Shown: positions 54,883 through 62,942 of the stretch, piece after piece
Position numbering within the stretch: position 1 is the stretch's first letter
How the letters are laid out: each line of letters begins with the position of its first letter
The notes under the pieces: generated by a model
What the model saw: the letters and a program-made list of their open reading frames with translations, nothing else
Told to the model about the DNA's origin: nothing
Database searches by the model: none
Assembly: GCF_003473545.1 (NCBI RefSeq)
Contig: NZ_QUCM01000017.1
Span: 1-64,000, forward strand
DNA from: Clostridium sp. AM22-11AC
GTDB lineage: Bacteria; Bacillota; Clostridia; Lachnospirales; Lachnospiraceae
Length of the DNA stretch: 64,000 nt
Direction: 5' to 3'
Position numbers and translations under genes: made by a program

Positions 54883-56988
54883 ATGAAAAAAATTGCAGTT
54901 GTGGCGCTGGATCCGTTGGCCGGTGCTTCCTATACAAAAGAAGTAAGAGATCTTTTTGGTGAATATGCGGAAGTAGTGGGGTATAGCGTAAGAGATGGAT
55001 CAGCTGCCGGAGTGCTTCCAAGAGCGGATCTGTTTGCTATATCTACAGATGCCTATGGTTCTGCAGAAGAAGAGGCCCGCCATGTGCCTATTGATAGTCA
55101 GATCATGTCCATTGAGGTTACTTTTTACTGGGAAACCCTAAAAAAACTGTTTGAGATACCACAAGGAACGAAAGTGTTGTTTGTGAATGTTACCAGTAAT
55201 ATGGCAAGAGAGGCTATTACCCAGTTAAGCTCTCTTGGAGTAAACCATCTGCAGTTCATTCCTTATTATCCCGGCGCTGTTTTAGAAGAACCGGTGGATA
55301 TTGCGGTAACTCCCGGTGAATCCCGTTTTGTGCCGCCTTCTGTAAAAACAGTGATCGACTGTGATCACCGTCCCTGTTCCTATGGAATGATGGTAGAAAT
55401 AGCTTTGCGTCTGGGACTGGAATATCTGCCGGAAACAGAAAGCTTTATGAATTATGCTAAGGTAGTGGCCTCCAATCACTACAGCTTTGACCTGATGTAT
55501 GCTAAAAGCCGCAGGCAGGAAAGCCAGATGCATATTCTGGCGGAAAGCCTGGATGAAGGTCTGATCGGTGTAAATGAAACAGGAGAGGTTTTTGTCTGTA
55601 ACAAAAAGGCCTGTCAGATCGCCCGCATTTCTGAAGAACTGGCTATGGGAAAGAAGGGGGAAGAGGTATTTCCCTATATTCCTTTTTATCAGGTGCTCCG
55701 GGAGAAAAAGGCAGTTCCTGAGAAGGTGATCCGCCTCTTTGGAACCAATGTTTCCCTGGCAGTGGTGCCGGTGGTGCGAAAAGAGGACTGTATCGGCGCC
55801 TTTGCCATGCTACAGAAGTTTAATGAGCAGGAGTCCCGCCAGAATGCCTTGCGAAGACAGCTGATGCAGAAAGGCCATTATGCCCGTTATACCTTCGATG
55901 ACGTAATAGGAAATTCAGATGCTATTACAGAAACCATTAATATTTTAAGGAAAATGGCAGCAACTGAAAGCCCTGTGCTTCTCATTGGAGAGACAGGTAC
56001 TGGAAAAGAGCTGATGGCACATGCAGTCCATCAGGCTTCCGGGCGGGCAGCCGGTCCTTTTATTGCCATTAATGTGGCTGCCATGCCGGAAAATCTTCTG
56101 GAAAGCGAGTTGTTCGGCTATGAAGAAGGCGCCTTTACAGGAGCCAAAAAAGGCGGCCGTCCCGGTCTTTTTGAATTTGCCCACCACGGAACTTTATTTT
56201 TAGATGAAGTGGAAGGAATGAGCCTTTCCATGCAGGTAAAACTTCTGCGTGTTCTCCAGGAAGGGGAGATCATGCGCGTGGGCGGCGGCAGCATTATCCG
56301 TGTGGATGTGCGTATTGTGGCAGCTACCAATGAAGCCTTAGAGAAGAAGATACAGGAAGGCAGTTTCAGAAAAGACCTGTATTACCGTTTAAATGCACTG
56401 ACAGTAGAGATACCGCCTCTCAGAAAGCGGGGAGATGATATTTTTATGCTGTTTGATTTCTTTATGCGGAAAATGGGTGGAAACTTTACTTTATCAGAAG
56501 AAGTGAAGGCTTTTCTGCGCAGGCATCCATGGCCGGGAAACATCAGAGAACTGCAGAATGCAGTGGAATATTTTAATTATCTGGCAAAACCGGTGATCGA
56601 GCTTTCCGACCTGCCGCCTACCATGACCAGAGTAGTAGGAGTGGGGTTGGATGTAGTAGGACCAGGTGAAAGCAGTGGGGAAAATGAAAACGTGAAAACA
56701 GGAACCACACAGCTGAAAGAAGGTTCAACCTATTCCGGTCATATGGATACAGAGGCTAAAAAGCAGTTTGTATTAAAACAGCTGGCACTTGCCTGGAAAG
56801 CCGGAGAAACAGTGGGAAGGGAGAAAATATTAGAGGCAGCAAAAAAAGATCACATTCCTATGACCCAGAAACAGGCAAGAGATCTTTTGAAAGAGTTGGA
56901 AAAAGAAGGGCTGCTCCAGGTTGGAAGGGGCAGAGGCGGAAGTCGGATCACGGAAAAAGGGTTGAAAAAACTGGAAAAACAGAAATGA
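54883..56988 (+). CDS. Sigma-54-dependent transcriptional activator (enhancer-binding protein)
   Basis: 701 aa. The N-terminal about 200 residues look like a PrpR-type ligand-sensing domain (weak call). A PAS-like segment at about 222-320 is followed by the AAA+ domain from about 335: Walker A GETGTGKE (about 369), the sigma-54 contact loop GAFTGA (about 416), Walker B LFLDEVEGM, and RKDLYYRLN. Instead of a Fis helix the C-terminus (about 625-701) is a winged-helix type (QARDLLKELEKEGLLQVGRGRGGSRIT). It lies immediately upstream of a sigma-54 promoter and probably activates the cysteine-related genes there. Confidence 0.93.
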   Translation: MKKIAVVALDPLAGASYTKEVRDLFGEYAEVVGYSVRDGSAAGVLPRADLFAISTDAYGSAEEEARHVPIDSQIMSIEVTFYWETLKKLFEIPQGTKVLFVNVTSNMAREAITQLSSLGVNHLQFIPYYPGAVLEEPVDIAVTPGESRFVPPSVKTVIDCDHRPCSYGMMVEIALRLGLEYLPETESFMNYAKVVASNHYSFDLMYAKSRRQESQMHILAESLDEGLIGVNETGEVFVCNKKACQIARISEELAMGKKGEEVFPYIPFYQVLREKKAVPEKVIRLFGTNVSLAVVPVVRKEDCIGAFAMLQKFNEQESRQNALRRQLMQKGHYARYTFDDVIGNSDAITETINILRKMAATESPVLLIGETGTGKELMAHAVHQASGRAAGPFIAINVAAMPENLLESELFGYEEGAFTGAKKGGRPGLFEFAHHGTLFLDEVEGMSLSMQVKLLRVLQEGEIMRVGGGSIIRVDVRIVAATNEALEKKIQEGSFRKDLYYRLNALTVEIPPLRKRGDDIFMLFDFFMRKMGGNFTLSEEVKAFLRRHPWPGNIRELQNAVEYFNYLAKPVIELSDLPPTMTRVVGVGLDVVGPGESSGENENVKTGTTQLKEGSTYSGHMDTEAKKQFVLKQLALAWKAGETVGREKILEAAKKDHIPMTQKQARDLLKELEKEGLLQVGRGRGGSRITEKGLKKLEKQK

Positions 56989-57015
56989 TCCTTTGAATCA
57001 TTTATAAAAAGGTCA

Positions 57016-57080
57016 CAACCAATTAGGCAACCATTTAATAACTAATAAATCAACCAATATAACCAATTAACCATTTAATA
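57016..57080. promoter_or_regulatory. Repeated upstream activator sites
   Basis: 57017-57040 and 57061-57080 share AACCAATTA and AACCATTTAATA. A further CAACCAATAT lies at 57051-57060. The repeats sit about 110-175 bp upstream of the -24/-12 promoter, the usual distance for enhancer-binding-protein sites. Confidence 0.65.
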
Positions 57081-57190
57081 CCTGAAAATGACTTGTCCTT
57101 AAATTACCAAAATTTTCCAAAAAGCCAGAAAATAAGTGGAAAAACCATTGTTTTAACAAAAAACAATAAAAAATCGGGGAAAATAAAAGT

Positions 57191-57206
57191 TGGCATGTAA
57201 CTTGCT
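57191..57206 (+). promoter_or_regulatory. Sigma-54 (-24/-12) promoter
   Basis: TGGCATGTAACTTGCT matches the consensus TGGCAY-N6-TTGCW (GG to GC spacing as required). It lies 50 bp before the patB-like start and just downstream of the activator gene. Confidence 0.93.
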
Positions 57207-57256
57207 TAATATATAAGTATCAACCGGAAACGGGAAAGAAAGGATACGAAACAGCA

Positions 57257-58432
57257 ATGAAGTACAACTTTGATGAAGTGATCGACAGAAGCAACAACCG
57301 TTCTTCTAAATATGATGAAAGACTTAAGAAGTTCGGAACCGAAGATGTGATCCCATTATGGGTAGCTGATATGGATTTTAAGACTGCCCAGCCGATCATT
57401 GATGCATGCAAAAAGAAAGCAGAAGAGGGGATCTGGGGATATACTTCCAGACCGGCAAGCTACTTTGAAGCAGTACAGGAATGGGAAGAAAAATATTATG
57501 GCTGGAAGCCTGAAACTTCCCACATGAGCTGGTGCCTTGGTGTTGTTCAGACTATGGCAGCTCTGATGAAGATCTACACCATGCCAGGAGATAAGGTCCT
57601 GATCCAGACTCCTGTATATTCCGAATTTTATGATATTCCAGAGGCAATTGGCCGTGTAGTAGTAGAAAATCCTCTGGTAGAAGAAAACGGAAGCTGGCAT
57701 GTAGATTACGAGGATTTTGAACGTAAGGTAAAAGAATGTAAAGTATTCTTACTGTGCAACCCTCACAACCCATTAGGCCTTGTATGGGATAAAGAAGATC
57801 TGGAAAAGATGGCTAAGATCTGTATGGAAAATGGCGTAATGCTGATCTCCGATGAGATCCATTCCGACCTGATCTTCCACGGAAAGAAGCACACCAGAAC
57901 CGCTACCATTTCCAAAGAGATCCATGATTACGTAGTAACCTGTGTTTCCGTAACAAAGACCTTCAACCTGGCTGGTCTTCAGGCATCTACCACTATTTTC
58001 CCAAATCTGAGAATGAAGGCAGATTTTGACCGCTACTGGAGTTCCATGGATATCCACAGAAACAATGCATTCAGCTCTGTTGCCATTGAGGCTGCTTACA
58101 GAGAAGGCCGCGAGTGGTTAGACCAGTTACTTCCTTATCTGTCTGCAAACTTTGATTTTGTTAAGGAATACTGTGAAAAGAACATTCCTCAGATCAAGCC
58201 AAATATCCCGGATGCAACCTACCTTGTATGGTTAGACTGCCGTGATCTGGGAATGAGCAATGAAGAATTAAGAAAGTTTATGATCGAGAAGGCTAAGATC
58301 GGATTAAATGAAGGATATACCTTTGGAAGAAGCCTGACCGGATTTATGCGTCTGAATGTAGCATGCCCACGCAGCGTACTGGAAAAAGCTCTGGGACAGT
58401 TAAAAGATGCTGTAGATGCACTGGATAAATAA
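57257..58432 (+). CDS. patB: MalY/PatB family aminotransferase (probable C-S lyase)
   Basis: 391 aa, PLP fold-type I. Blocks visible are PLWVADMDF, VVQTMAALM, QTPVYSEFY, LCNPHNPLG, SDEIHSDLIFHGKKHT and the PLP-lysine region SVTKTFNLAGLQAS. Family members cleave cystathionine or cysteine to release thiols or H2S with pyruvate and ammonia. As the first gene after a sigma-54 promoter, next to a cysteine desulfidase-like gene, a cysteine/cystine lyase role is favoured. Enzyme specificity is inferred. Confidence 0.9.
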   Translation: MKYNFDEVIDRSNNRSSKYDERLKKFGTEDVIPLWVADMDFKTAQPIIDACKKKAEEGIWGYTSRPASYFEAVQEWEEKYYGWKPETSHMSWCLGVVQTMAALMKIYTMPGDKVLIQTPVYSEFYDIPEAIGRVVVENPLVEENGSWHVDYEDFERKVKECKVFLLCNPHNPLGLVWDKEDLEKMAKICMENGVMLISDEIHSDLIFHGKKHTRTATISKEIHDYVVTCVSVTKTFNLAGLQASTTIFPNLRMKADFDRYWSSMDIHRNNAFSSVAIEAAYREGREWLDQLLPYLSANFDFVKEYCEKNIPQIKPNIPDATYLVWLDCRDLGMSNEELRKFMIEKAKIGLNEGYTFGRSLTGFMRLNVACPRSVLEKALGQLKDAVDALDK

Positions 58433-58435
58433 AAT

Positions 58436-58495
58436 ACAGTACAATTTAAAACAGTGCAATTTAAAACAATATAATTTACAACAATACAAAACGAG
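58436..58495. repeat. 15-bp tandem repeats between patB and the symporter gene
   Basis: Four adjoining units: ACAGTACAATTTAAA, ACAGTGCAATTTAAA, ACAATATAATTTACA and a degenerate ACAATACAAAACGAG. They form an A/T-rich spacer that ends 18 nt before the symporter start. Confidence 0.8.
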
Positions 58496-58513
58496 ATAAT
58501 TTTGGGGGAAATT

Positions 58514-59749
58514 ATGGACAAGAAGAAAATCTGGGAAAGCTACCGCTTCCCGCTGATCCTTTTAGGAGGAATTATTTTAGGAGCGATCCTTGGAGCGATT
58601 TTAGGAGAGAAAGCAACGGTACTTGCACCAATTGGCAATGTATTCATCAACCTGCTGTTTATGGTCGTAGTACCTATGGTTTTTGTTTCTATTGTTAATG
58701 CAGTAGGAAGTATGTTAAATATGAACCGTCTTGGAAAGATCCTTGGCTCCCTGATCGGTGTATTTATTGTAACCGGACTGATCGCATCTGTTCTGGTACT
58801 GGTAGTTGTAAATGTATTCCCACCAGCTGCAAACACCACTATTGAGATGACCAGCGGTGAAATGGGAGAAATGGCAAGTGTTGGTGATATGATCGTTAGT
58901 ACACTGACTGTAGATGATTTCTCCGGTCTGATGAGCAGAAAGAATATGCTTCCGATCATTGTTGCAGCTATCTTTACCGGTCTTGCAGTAGCAAAGTGCG
59001 GCGGACAGGAAAGCCCATTTGGTAAAGTAATGTGCAACTTAAATGACATCATCATGAAGATCGTTGATATGATCATGAAATTTGCTCCTCTTGGTCTTGG
59101 TGCATATTTTGCAAACCTGGTAGGTGAATTTGGTCCTCAGCTGATCGGTGATTATGGCCGCTGCATGCTGATCTACTATCCAATGTGTATTGTTTACGGC
59201 GTTGTATTCTTCCCGTTATATGCTTACTTTGCAGGCGGAAAGAAAGGCGTAAAAGCCATGGCAAAGAACATCTTCAACCCGGCTATTACTGCATTTGCAA
59301 CACAGAGTTCATGTGCAACCATCCCTGTAAACCAGGAAGCATGTGATAAGATGGGTGTACCTCAGGATATCAGTAATATCGTTCTTCCTATGGGTGCTAC
59401 CATGCATATGGATGGTTCTGTATTATCCGCTATTACAAAGATCGCTTTCCTGTACGGTGTATTCAACATGCAGTTTACAGGCGTTGGAACCTATGCAATG
59501 GCAATCGCAGTAGCAGTTTTAAGTGCATTTGTATTATCCGGAGCTCCAGGCGGCGGCCTTGTAGGTGAAATGCTTATTGTCAGCTTGTTCGGTTTCCCAG
59601 GAGAAGCATTCCCACTGATCGCAACCATCGGTTTCTTAGTAGACCCAATGGCTACCTGCTTAAATGCATCTGGTGATGCTGTTGCTTCTATGATGATCAC
59701 ACGTCTTGTAGAAGGCAAGGACTGGATCAACAAAAAAATCAATGGGTGA
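58514..59749 (+). CDS. Dicarboxylate/amino acid:cation symporter (DAACS family)
   Basis: 411 aa. ATG at 58514 after GGGGG. It is polytopic with GltP/DctA/TcyP signatures: VVPMVFVSIVNAV, the serine-rich motif TQSSCATIPVN, NIVLPMGATMHMDGS, LSGAPGGGLVGEM and DPMATCLNASGDAVASMMI. It imports an anionic amino acid or dicarboxylate with Na+ or H+. In this operon cystine or a related sulfur amino acid is the attractive substrate (the family includes TcyP), but this is not shown. Confidence 0.92.
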   Translation: MDKKKIWESYRFPLILLGGIILGAILGAILGEKATVLAPIGNVFINLLFMVVVPMVFVSIVNAVGSMLNMNRLGKILGSLIGVFIVTGLIASVLVLVVVNVFPPAANTTIEMTSGEMGEMASVGDMIVSTLTVDDFSGLMSRKNMLPIIVAAIFTGLAVAKCGGQESPFGKVMCNLNDIIMKIVDMIMKFAPLGLGAYFANLVGEFGPQLIGDYGRCMLIYYPMCIVYGVVFFPLYAYFAGGKKGVKAMAKNIFNPAITAFATQSSCATIPVNQEACDKMGVPQDISNIVLPMGATMHMDGSVLSAITKIAFLYGVFNMQFTGVGTYAMAIAVAVLSAFVLSGAPGGGLVGEMLIVSLFGFPGEAFPLIATIGFLVDPMATCLNASGDAVASMMITRLVEGKDWINKKING

Positions 59750-59762
59750 TCCATTTAATGGA

Positions 59763-59805
59763 TAAGCTGCCTGCCAGTGCAGGCAGTGGAGCGCGTTGGC
59801 ACGGA
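59763..59805 (+). repeat. GCCTGC/GCAGGC palindromic element (copy D)
   Basis: CTGCCTGC-cagt-GCAGGCAG (59767-59786) is followed by TGGAGCGCGTTGGCACGG. It starts about 17 nt after the symporter stop codon. Confidence 0.75.
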
Positions 59806-59853
59806 TTTATGCATACAATACAAAAATACATAAAAGACGAAGGAGAAATCACT

Positions 59854-60105
59854 ATGAAAGTTACAGTAATCGGCAGTCATCTTTGCCCAGACACTCTTTA
59901 TGCTTTACAGCAGCTTGCTGCAGCAGGGGCTGAAATTGATTTTAAAGACATTTTATCCTGCCATGCAGATCTTAAAGCATACTTAAATCTGCGTGATAAC
60001 TCTGATCTGTATGCACAGATCCGCGGTACAGAACGTCTTGGAATTCCATGCTTCGTAAAAGAAGACGGAACTACTACTTTAAATCTGGCAGAGGTTTTAA
60101 AGTAA
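59854..60105 (+). CDS. Small glutaredoxin-like (thioredoxin-fold) protein
   Basis: 83 aa. ATG at 59854 after AAGGAG. It has the glutaredoxin layout beta-alpha-beta: VTVIGSHLCPDTLYALQQL, FKDILSCHADLKAYLNLRD, then GIPCFVKEDG with a cis-proline. The active site is CPDT, a monothiol variant of CPxC, so it probably forms mixed disulfides or persulfides. Its place between a symporter and a cysteine desulfidase fits thiol or sulfide handling. Confidence 0.8.
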   Translation: MKVTVIGSHLCPDTLYALQQLAAAGAEIDFKDILSCHADLKAYLNLRDNSDLYAQIRGTERLGIPCFVKEDGTTTLNLAEVLK

Positions 60106-60195
60106 TTAAAGAGATCTTTATTTAGGATCGTTCATTAGGATACGATATAAAAAAATGTAAATGATCGCGTAAGCGATGTCAGAGTGAGTAAAGGG

Positions 60196-60237
60196 GGATG
60201 CTGTGAAATGATAGGAACATTTTGCAGCATCCTTTTT
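60196..60237 (+). terminator. Terminator or attenuator before the desulfidase gene
   Basis: A 15-bp stem: GGATGCTGTGAAATG with CATTTTGCAGCATCC (two G-T pairs), followed by TTTTT. It lies between the redoxin gene and the next gene, so full-length operon transcripts must read through. Confidence 0.88.
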
Positions 60238-60277
60238 GCAAAGTCTTTGGGATCATAGAATTGAGGAGAAAAATAAG

Positions 60278-61555
60278 ATGCATGCATTAACAGAACTGAT
60301 AAAAAGTGATATGAAACCAGCTCTTGGCGTTACAGAACCGGGAGCCATTGCTTTTGCTGTATCCACAGCAAAAGCCCATATAAAAGGCACTGTAAAAGGG
60401 GTGGGTTTAAGATTAAACAGCGGTATGTATAAAAATGCCTTTACCTGCGGTATTCCGGGAACAAGTGAGGTGGGAAATTATTACGCTGCTGCTTTAGGCG
60501 CTGTTGCTGCAGATCCAAAGAAGGGTCTGGAATGTCTGGAAGGTATTGGAAAGGCAGAGGAAGAAGCTGCAGGCGAAATGATCAAAGCGGGAATGATATC
60601 AGTTTCCATGAGCAGTATTACCAGCCGCATTTTCATTGAAGCAACTGTAACAGGTGAGACTTCAGAGGCAGTTGTTACTATTCAGGATGCCCACACTAAT
60701 ATTACAAAGATCACAGAAAATGGAACTGTAGTATTTGAAAAAGAAGCAAAAGCAGCACAGGAGAGTAAAGAGGCTACACCGCTGATCCATCAGTATACCC
60801 TGGCGCAGATGGTAGAGTATGTAAATACTGTTTCTGCACAGGAACTGGATTTTATCAAAGAAGCATATAAAGTAAACTACGAGCTGCTTCAGGAAGGCTT
60901 AAAGAGTCCAAAGACTACCTACGGACCATATCTGTTAAAGAAGAATGGTGGGGTTCTGGTATCAGAAGATGAAAGAAAGACTGCTTCATTATTCTGCAAC
61001 GGAGCCATTGAGGCGAGAGTCATCGGTCTTTCCAAACCGGCTATGAGCATCACCGGTTCCGGTGCCCATGGTATTATTGCAACTATGCCGTTATATGCTG
61101 TATACAAGATCAATAACTATACAGATGAGCAGCTTCTTCGTGCTACTGCATTAAGCTATCTGGTATGTATGTACATTAAGGAATACTCCGGCAAGCTGTC
61201 TGCCTTCTGCGGCTGTGCTATTGCAGCAGGAACGGGAATGGCCTGTGCACTGGCATGGTTAAAAGGCGCCGACGCAGAAACGATGGAAAAAGTCATCAAC
61301 AACATGGCAAGCAGTATTACAGGTATGATCTGTGATGGCGGCAACCAGGGATGTACCATGAAAGGTATTGTGGCAGTAGACGCAGCTTTTGACTCTGTAG
61401 AACTGGCTATGGACGATGTATATATTTACAATGCCCATGGTATCAACGGTGCAACTCCGGAAGAGACCATGCACAATATGGGACTGATTGCGTCACCTGG
61501 TATGACAGGAACAGAGAAGACCATTGTGGATATTCTTGACGGAAAGAATAAGTAA
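60278..61555 (+). CDS. cyuA: L-cysteine desulfidase / UPF0597 family protein (CyuA-like)
   Basis: 425 aa. ATG at 60278 after GAGGAG. It is related to serine dehydratase alpha subunits. The N-terminus SDMKPALGVTEPGAIAFA is diagnostic. Cysteines in SAFCGCAIAAGTGMAC (about residues 309-325) and CDGGNQGC (about 350) can hold a 4Fe-4S cluster. Members (CyuA/YhaM, archaeal cysteine desulfidase) split cysteine to H2S, pyruvate and ammonia. The gene is last in the putative sigma-54 cysteine unit, after an internal terminator. Confidence 0.9.
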   Translation: MHALTELIKSDMKPALGVTEPGAIAFAVSTAKAHIKGTVKGVGLRLNSGMYKNAFTCGIPGTSEVGNYYAAALGAVAADPKKGLECLEGIGKAEEEAAGEMIKAGMISVSMSSITSRIFIEATVTGETSEAVVTIQDAHTNITKITENGTVVFEKEAKAAQESKEATPLIHQYTLAQMVEYVNTVSAQELDFIKEAYKVNYELLQEGLKSPKTTYGPYLLKKNGGVLVSEDERKTASLFCNGAIEARVIGLSKPAMSITGSGAHGIIATMPLYAVYKINNYTDEQLLRATALSYLVCMYIKEYSGKLSAFCGCAIAAGTGMACALAWLKGADAETMEKVINNMASSITGMICDGGNQGCTMKGIVAVDAAFDSVELAMDDVYIYNAHGINGATPEETMHNMGLIASPGMTGTEKTIVDILDGKNK

Positions 61556-61587
61556 TATTGTGCAAAACCTTTGGAAGGAGGAATTCT

Positions 61588-61641
61588 ATGGAGTTTTGGA
61601 AAATGAATGGTGCTGGAAATGATTTTATAGTTACGTTTTAA
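61588..61641 (+). pseudogene. dapF: 5' remnant of diaminopimelate epimerase gene (17 codons)
   Basis: GGAAGGAGG precedes ATG and codons for MEFWKMNGAGNDFIVTF, then TAA. MNGAGNDFIV is the DapF N-terminal signature with its substrate Asn. The remaining about 260 residues are gone, so this is a deletion scar with an intact translation start. It lies 32 bp after the cyuA stop. Confidence 0.75.
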
Positions 61642-61752
61642 AACAGACTTTGAATTGCGATATAGCTCTGACTGAATCAGATCACATTCTTCTGAAAGAA
61701 CATTCAATGCCCGGTAAGTCAGATAAAATACATTAGTAAGTCTGAAATAAAG

Positions 61753-61808
61753 AAACTCTAAATATTCCATAAATTCTGAAGAGAAAAGGAATATTTAGAG
61801 TTTTCTTT
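61753..61808. terminator. Terminator (bidirectional)
   Basis: AAACTCTAAATATTCC (61753-61768) pairs with GGAATATTTAGAGTTT (61788-61803), followed by TCTTTT. It serves the cyuA side and the convergent radical SAM gene. Confidence 0.92.
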
Positions 61809-61818
61809 TGGGTAACAA

Positions 61819-62931
61819 TCATTGCGCGGCTGCAGCAACTTCTTTCATGAGCGGGAGACAGGCGTCGAAAAACATTTTATAACTTTCGCAGAAATAATTT
61901 ACATAAAGTCCACTTGCCATATCCAGATCACGGTTTCTCTGGCATCCACCGCGACAGATGGAAAAATATGGACAGGACAGGCAGCTCTTCTTCAGTTTTT
62001 TGGAGCGTTCAATAAAACCGATTTCCGTCCGCTTCCTGTCAATCGAATCCAACTGATCTGTATTAAAATTTCCTAGTTTATACTCATCCAGTACATAGAA
62101 GTCGCAGGGATACACACTGCCGTCTGCTTCCACGGCATTTTGTATGTTGCAGATACCGCACTGGTCGCAGGACTCCGGGCGGTATCCCATTAGGATGCCG
62201 ATGTAGTTTTCAAACTGGCGGATGTACGGCTGGCGGCCCCTTTTCCAGTCTTTATACCATAGGTGGAATAGTGTGATCAGAAACTCCCCATACTGTTTTG
62301 GTGAGAGGGCATAAGGATTTTGCCCATGAGGTTCCTCTAAGGGATCCAGACAGGCGATATACTGCTGATATCCTAAGCCGTTTCTACGGTAAAACTCATA
62401 GATTTCAGGAATGTGTGCAGCGGTATTTCCCGTTACAACGGTAAGGATATTAAAGTCTACACCATGCTTTTGCAGAAGTTTGGCAGCGCCGAAAATGCGC
62501 TCAAACACGGATCCGCACCCGGCAGCATGGCGGTAAATATCATTGGTTTCTCTGATACCGTCTAAGGAAAGCCCAACTAAAAAGTTATTTTCCTTGAAAA
62601 ATGCACACCATTCATCATCCAAAAGATAACCATTTGTCTGAAAAGCATTCTGCACCTTGATGTGATTGCGGTTATACTGTTTTTCATAGGCAACCGCCTT
62701 CTTGAAAAAATCGAGTCCCCGAAGGGTAGGTTCGCCACCCTGAAAAGCATAGGAAATAACGCCTTCCGCCCGCAGGATGGTCTTTCGTATTACATTTTTG
62801 AGTGTCTCATCCGACATGAACCCATAGGACTTCTGCAGACGTTTCTGGGCCTCATCACAATAAAAGCAATAGTCGCAGTGCATGTTGCACATGCCGGATG
62901 ATGGTTTCATAAGCACGCTGATTGGTGGCAT
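61819..62931 (-). CDS. Radical SAM/SPASM protein, anaerobic sulfatase maturase-like
   Basis: 370 aa, with TTAGGAG before the start. The radical SAM motif CNMHCDYCFYC is at about residues 14-24, and FQGGEPTLRG follows. The SPASM region has CDQCGICNIQNAVEADGSVYPCDFY and a C-terminal CLSCPYFSICRGGCQRNRD. This is the layout of anSME enzymes, which oxidise Cys or Ser to formylglycine in sulfatases. No sulfatase gene is in the window. It starts 11 nt after the AraC-type regulator, so the two form one unit. Confidence 0.92.
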   Translation of the reverse strand: MPPISVLMKPSSGMCNMHCDYCFYCDEAQKRLQKSYGFMSDETLKNVIRKTILRAEGVISYAFQGGEPTLRGLDFFKKAVAYEKQYNRNHIKVQNAFQTNGYLLDDEWCAFFKENNFLVGLSLDGIRETNDIYRHAAGCGSVFERIFGAAKLLQKHGVDFNILTVVTGNTAAHIPEIYEFYRRNGLGYQQYIACLDPLEEPHGQNPYALSPKQYGEFLITLFHLWYKDWKRGRQPYIRQFENYIGILMGYRPESCDQCGICNIQNAVEADGSVYPCDFYVLDEYKLGNFNTDQLDSIDRKRTEIGFIERSKKLKKSCLSCPYFSICRGGCQRNRDLDMASGLYVNYFCESYKMFFDACLPLMKEVAAAAQ

Positions 62932-62942
62932 GATAAAAACTC

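Noticed and set aside
58436..58495. CRISPR or phage attachment site
   Set aside because: Units adjoin without spacers, and there is no integrase or tRNA nearby.
61630..61770. Minus-strand open frame beginning MEYLEFLYFRL next to the dapF scar
   Set aside because: The start codon lies inside the terminator stem, there is no ribosome binding site, and the frame runs on into the cyuA antisense.
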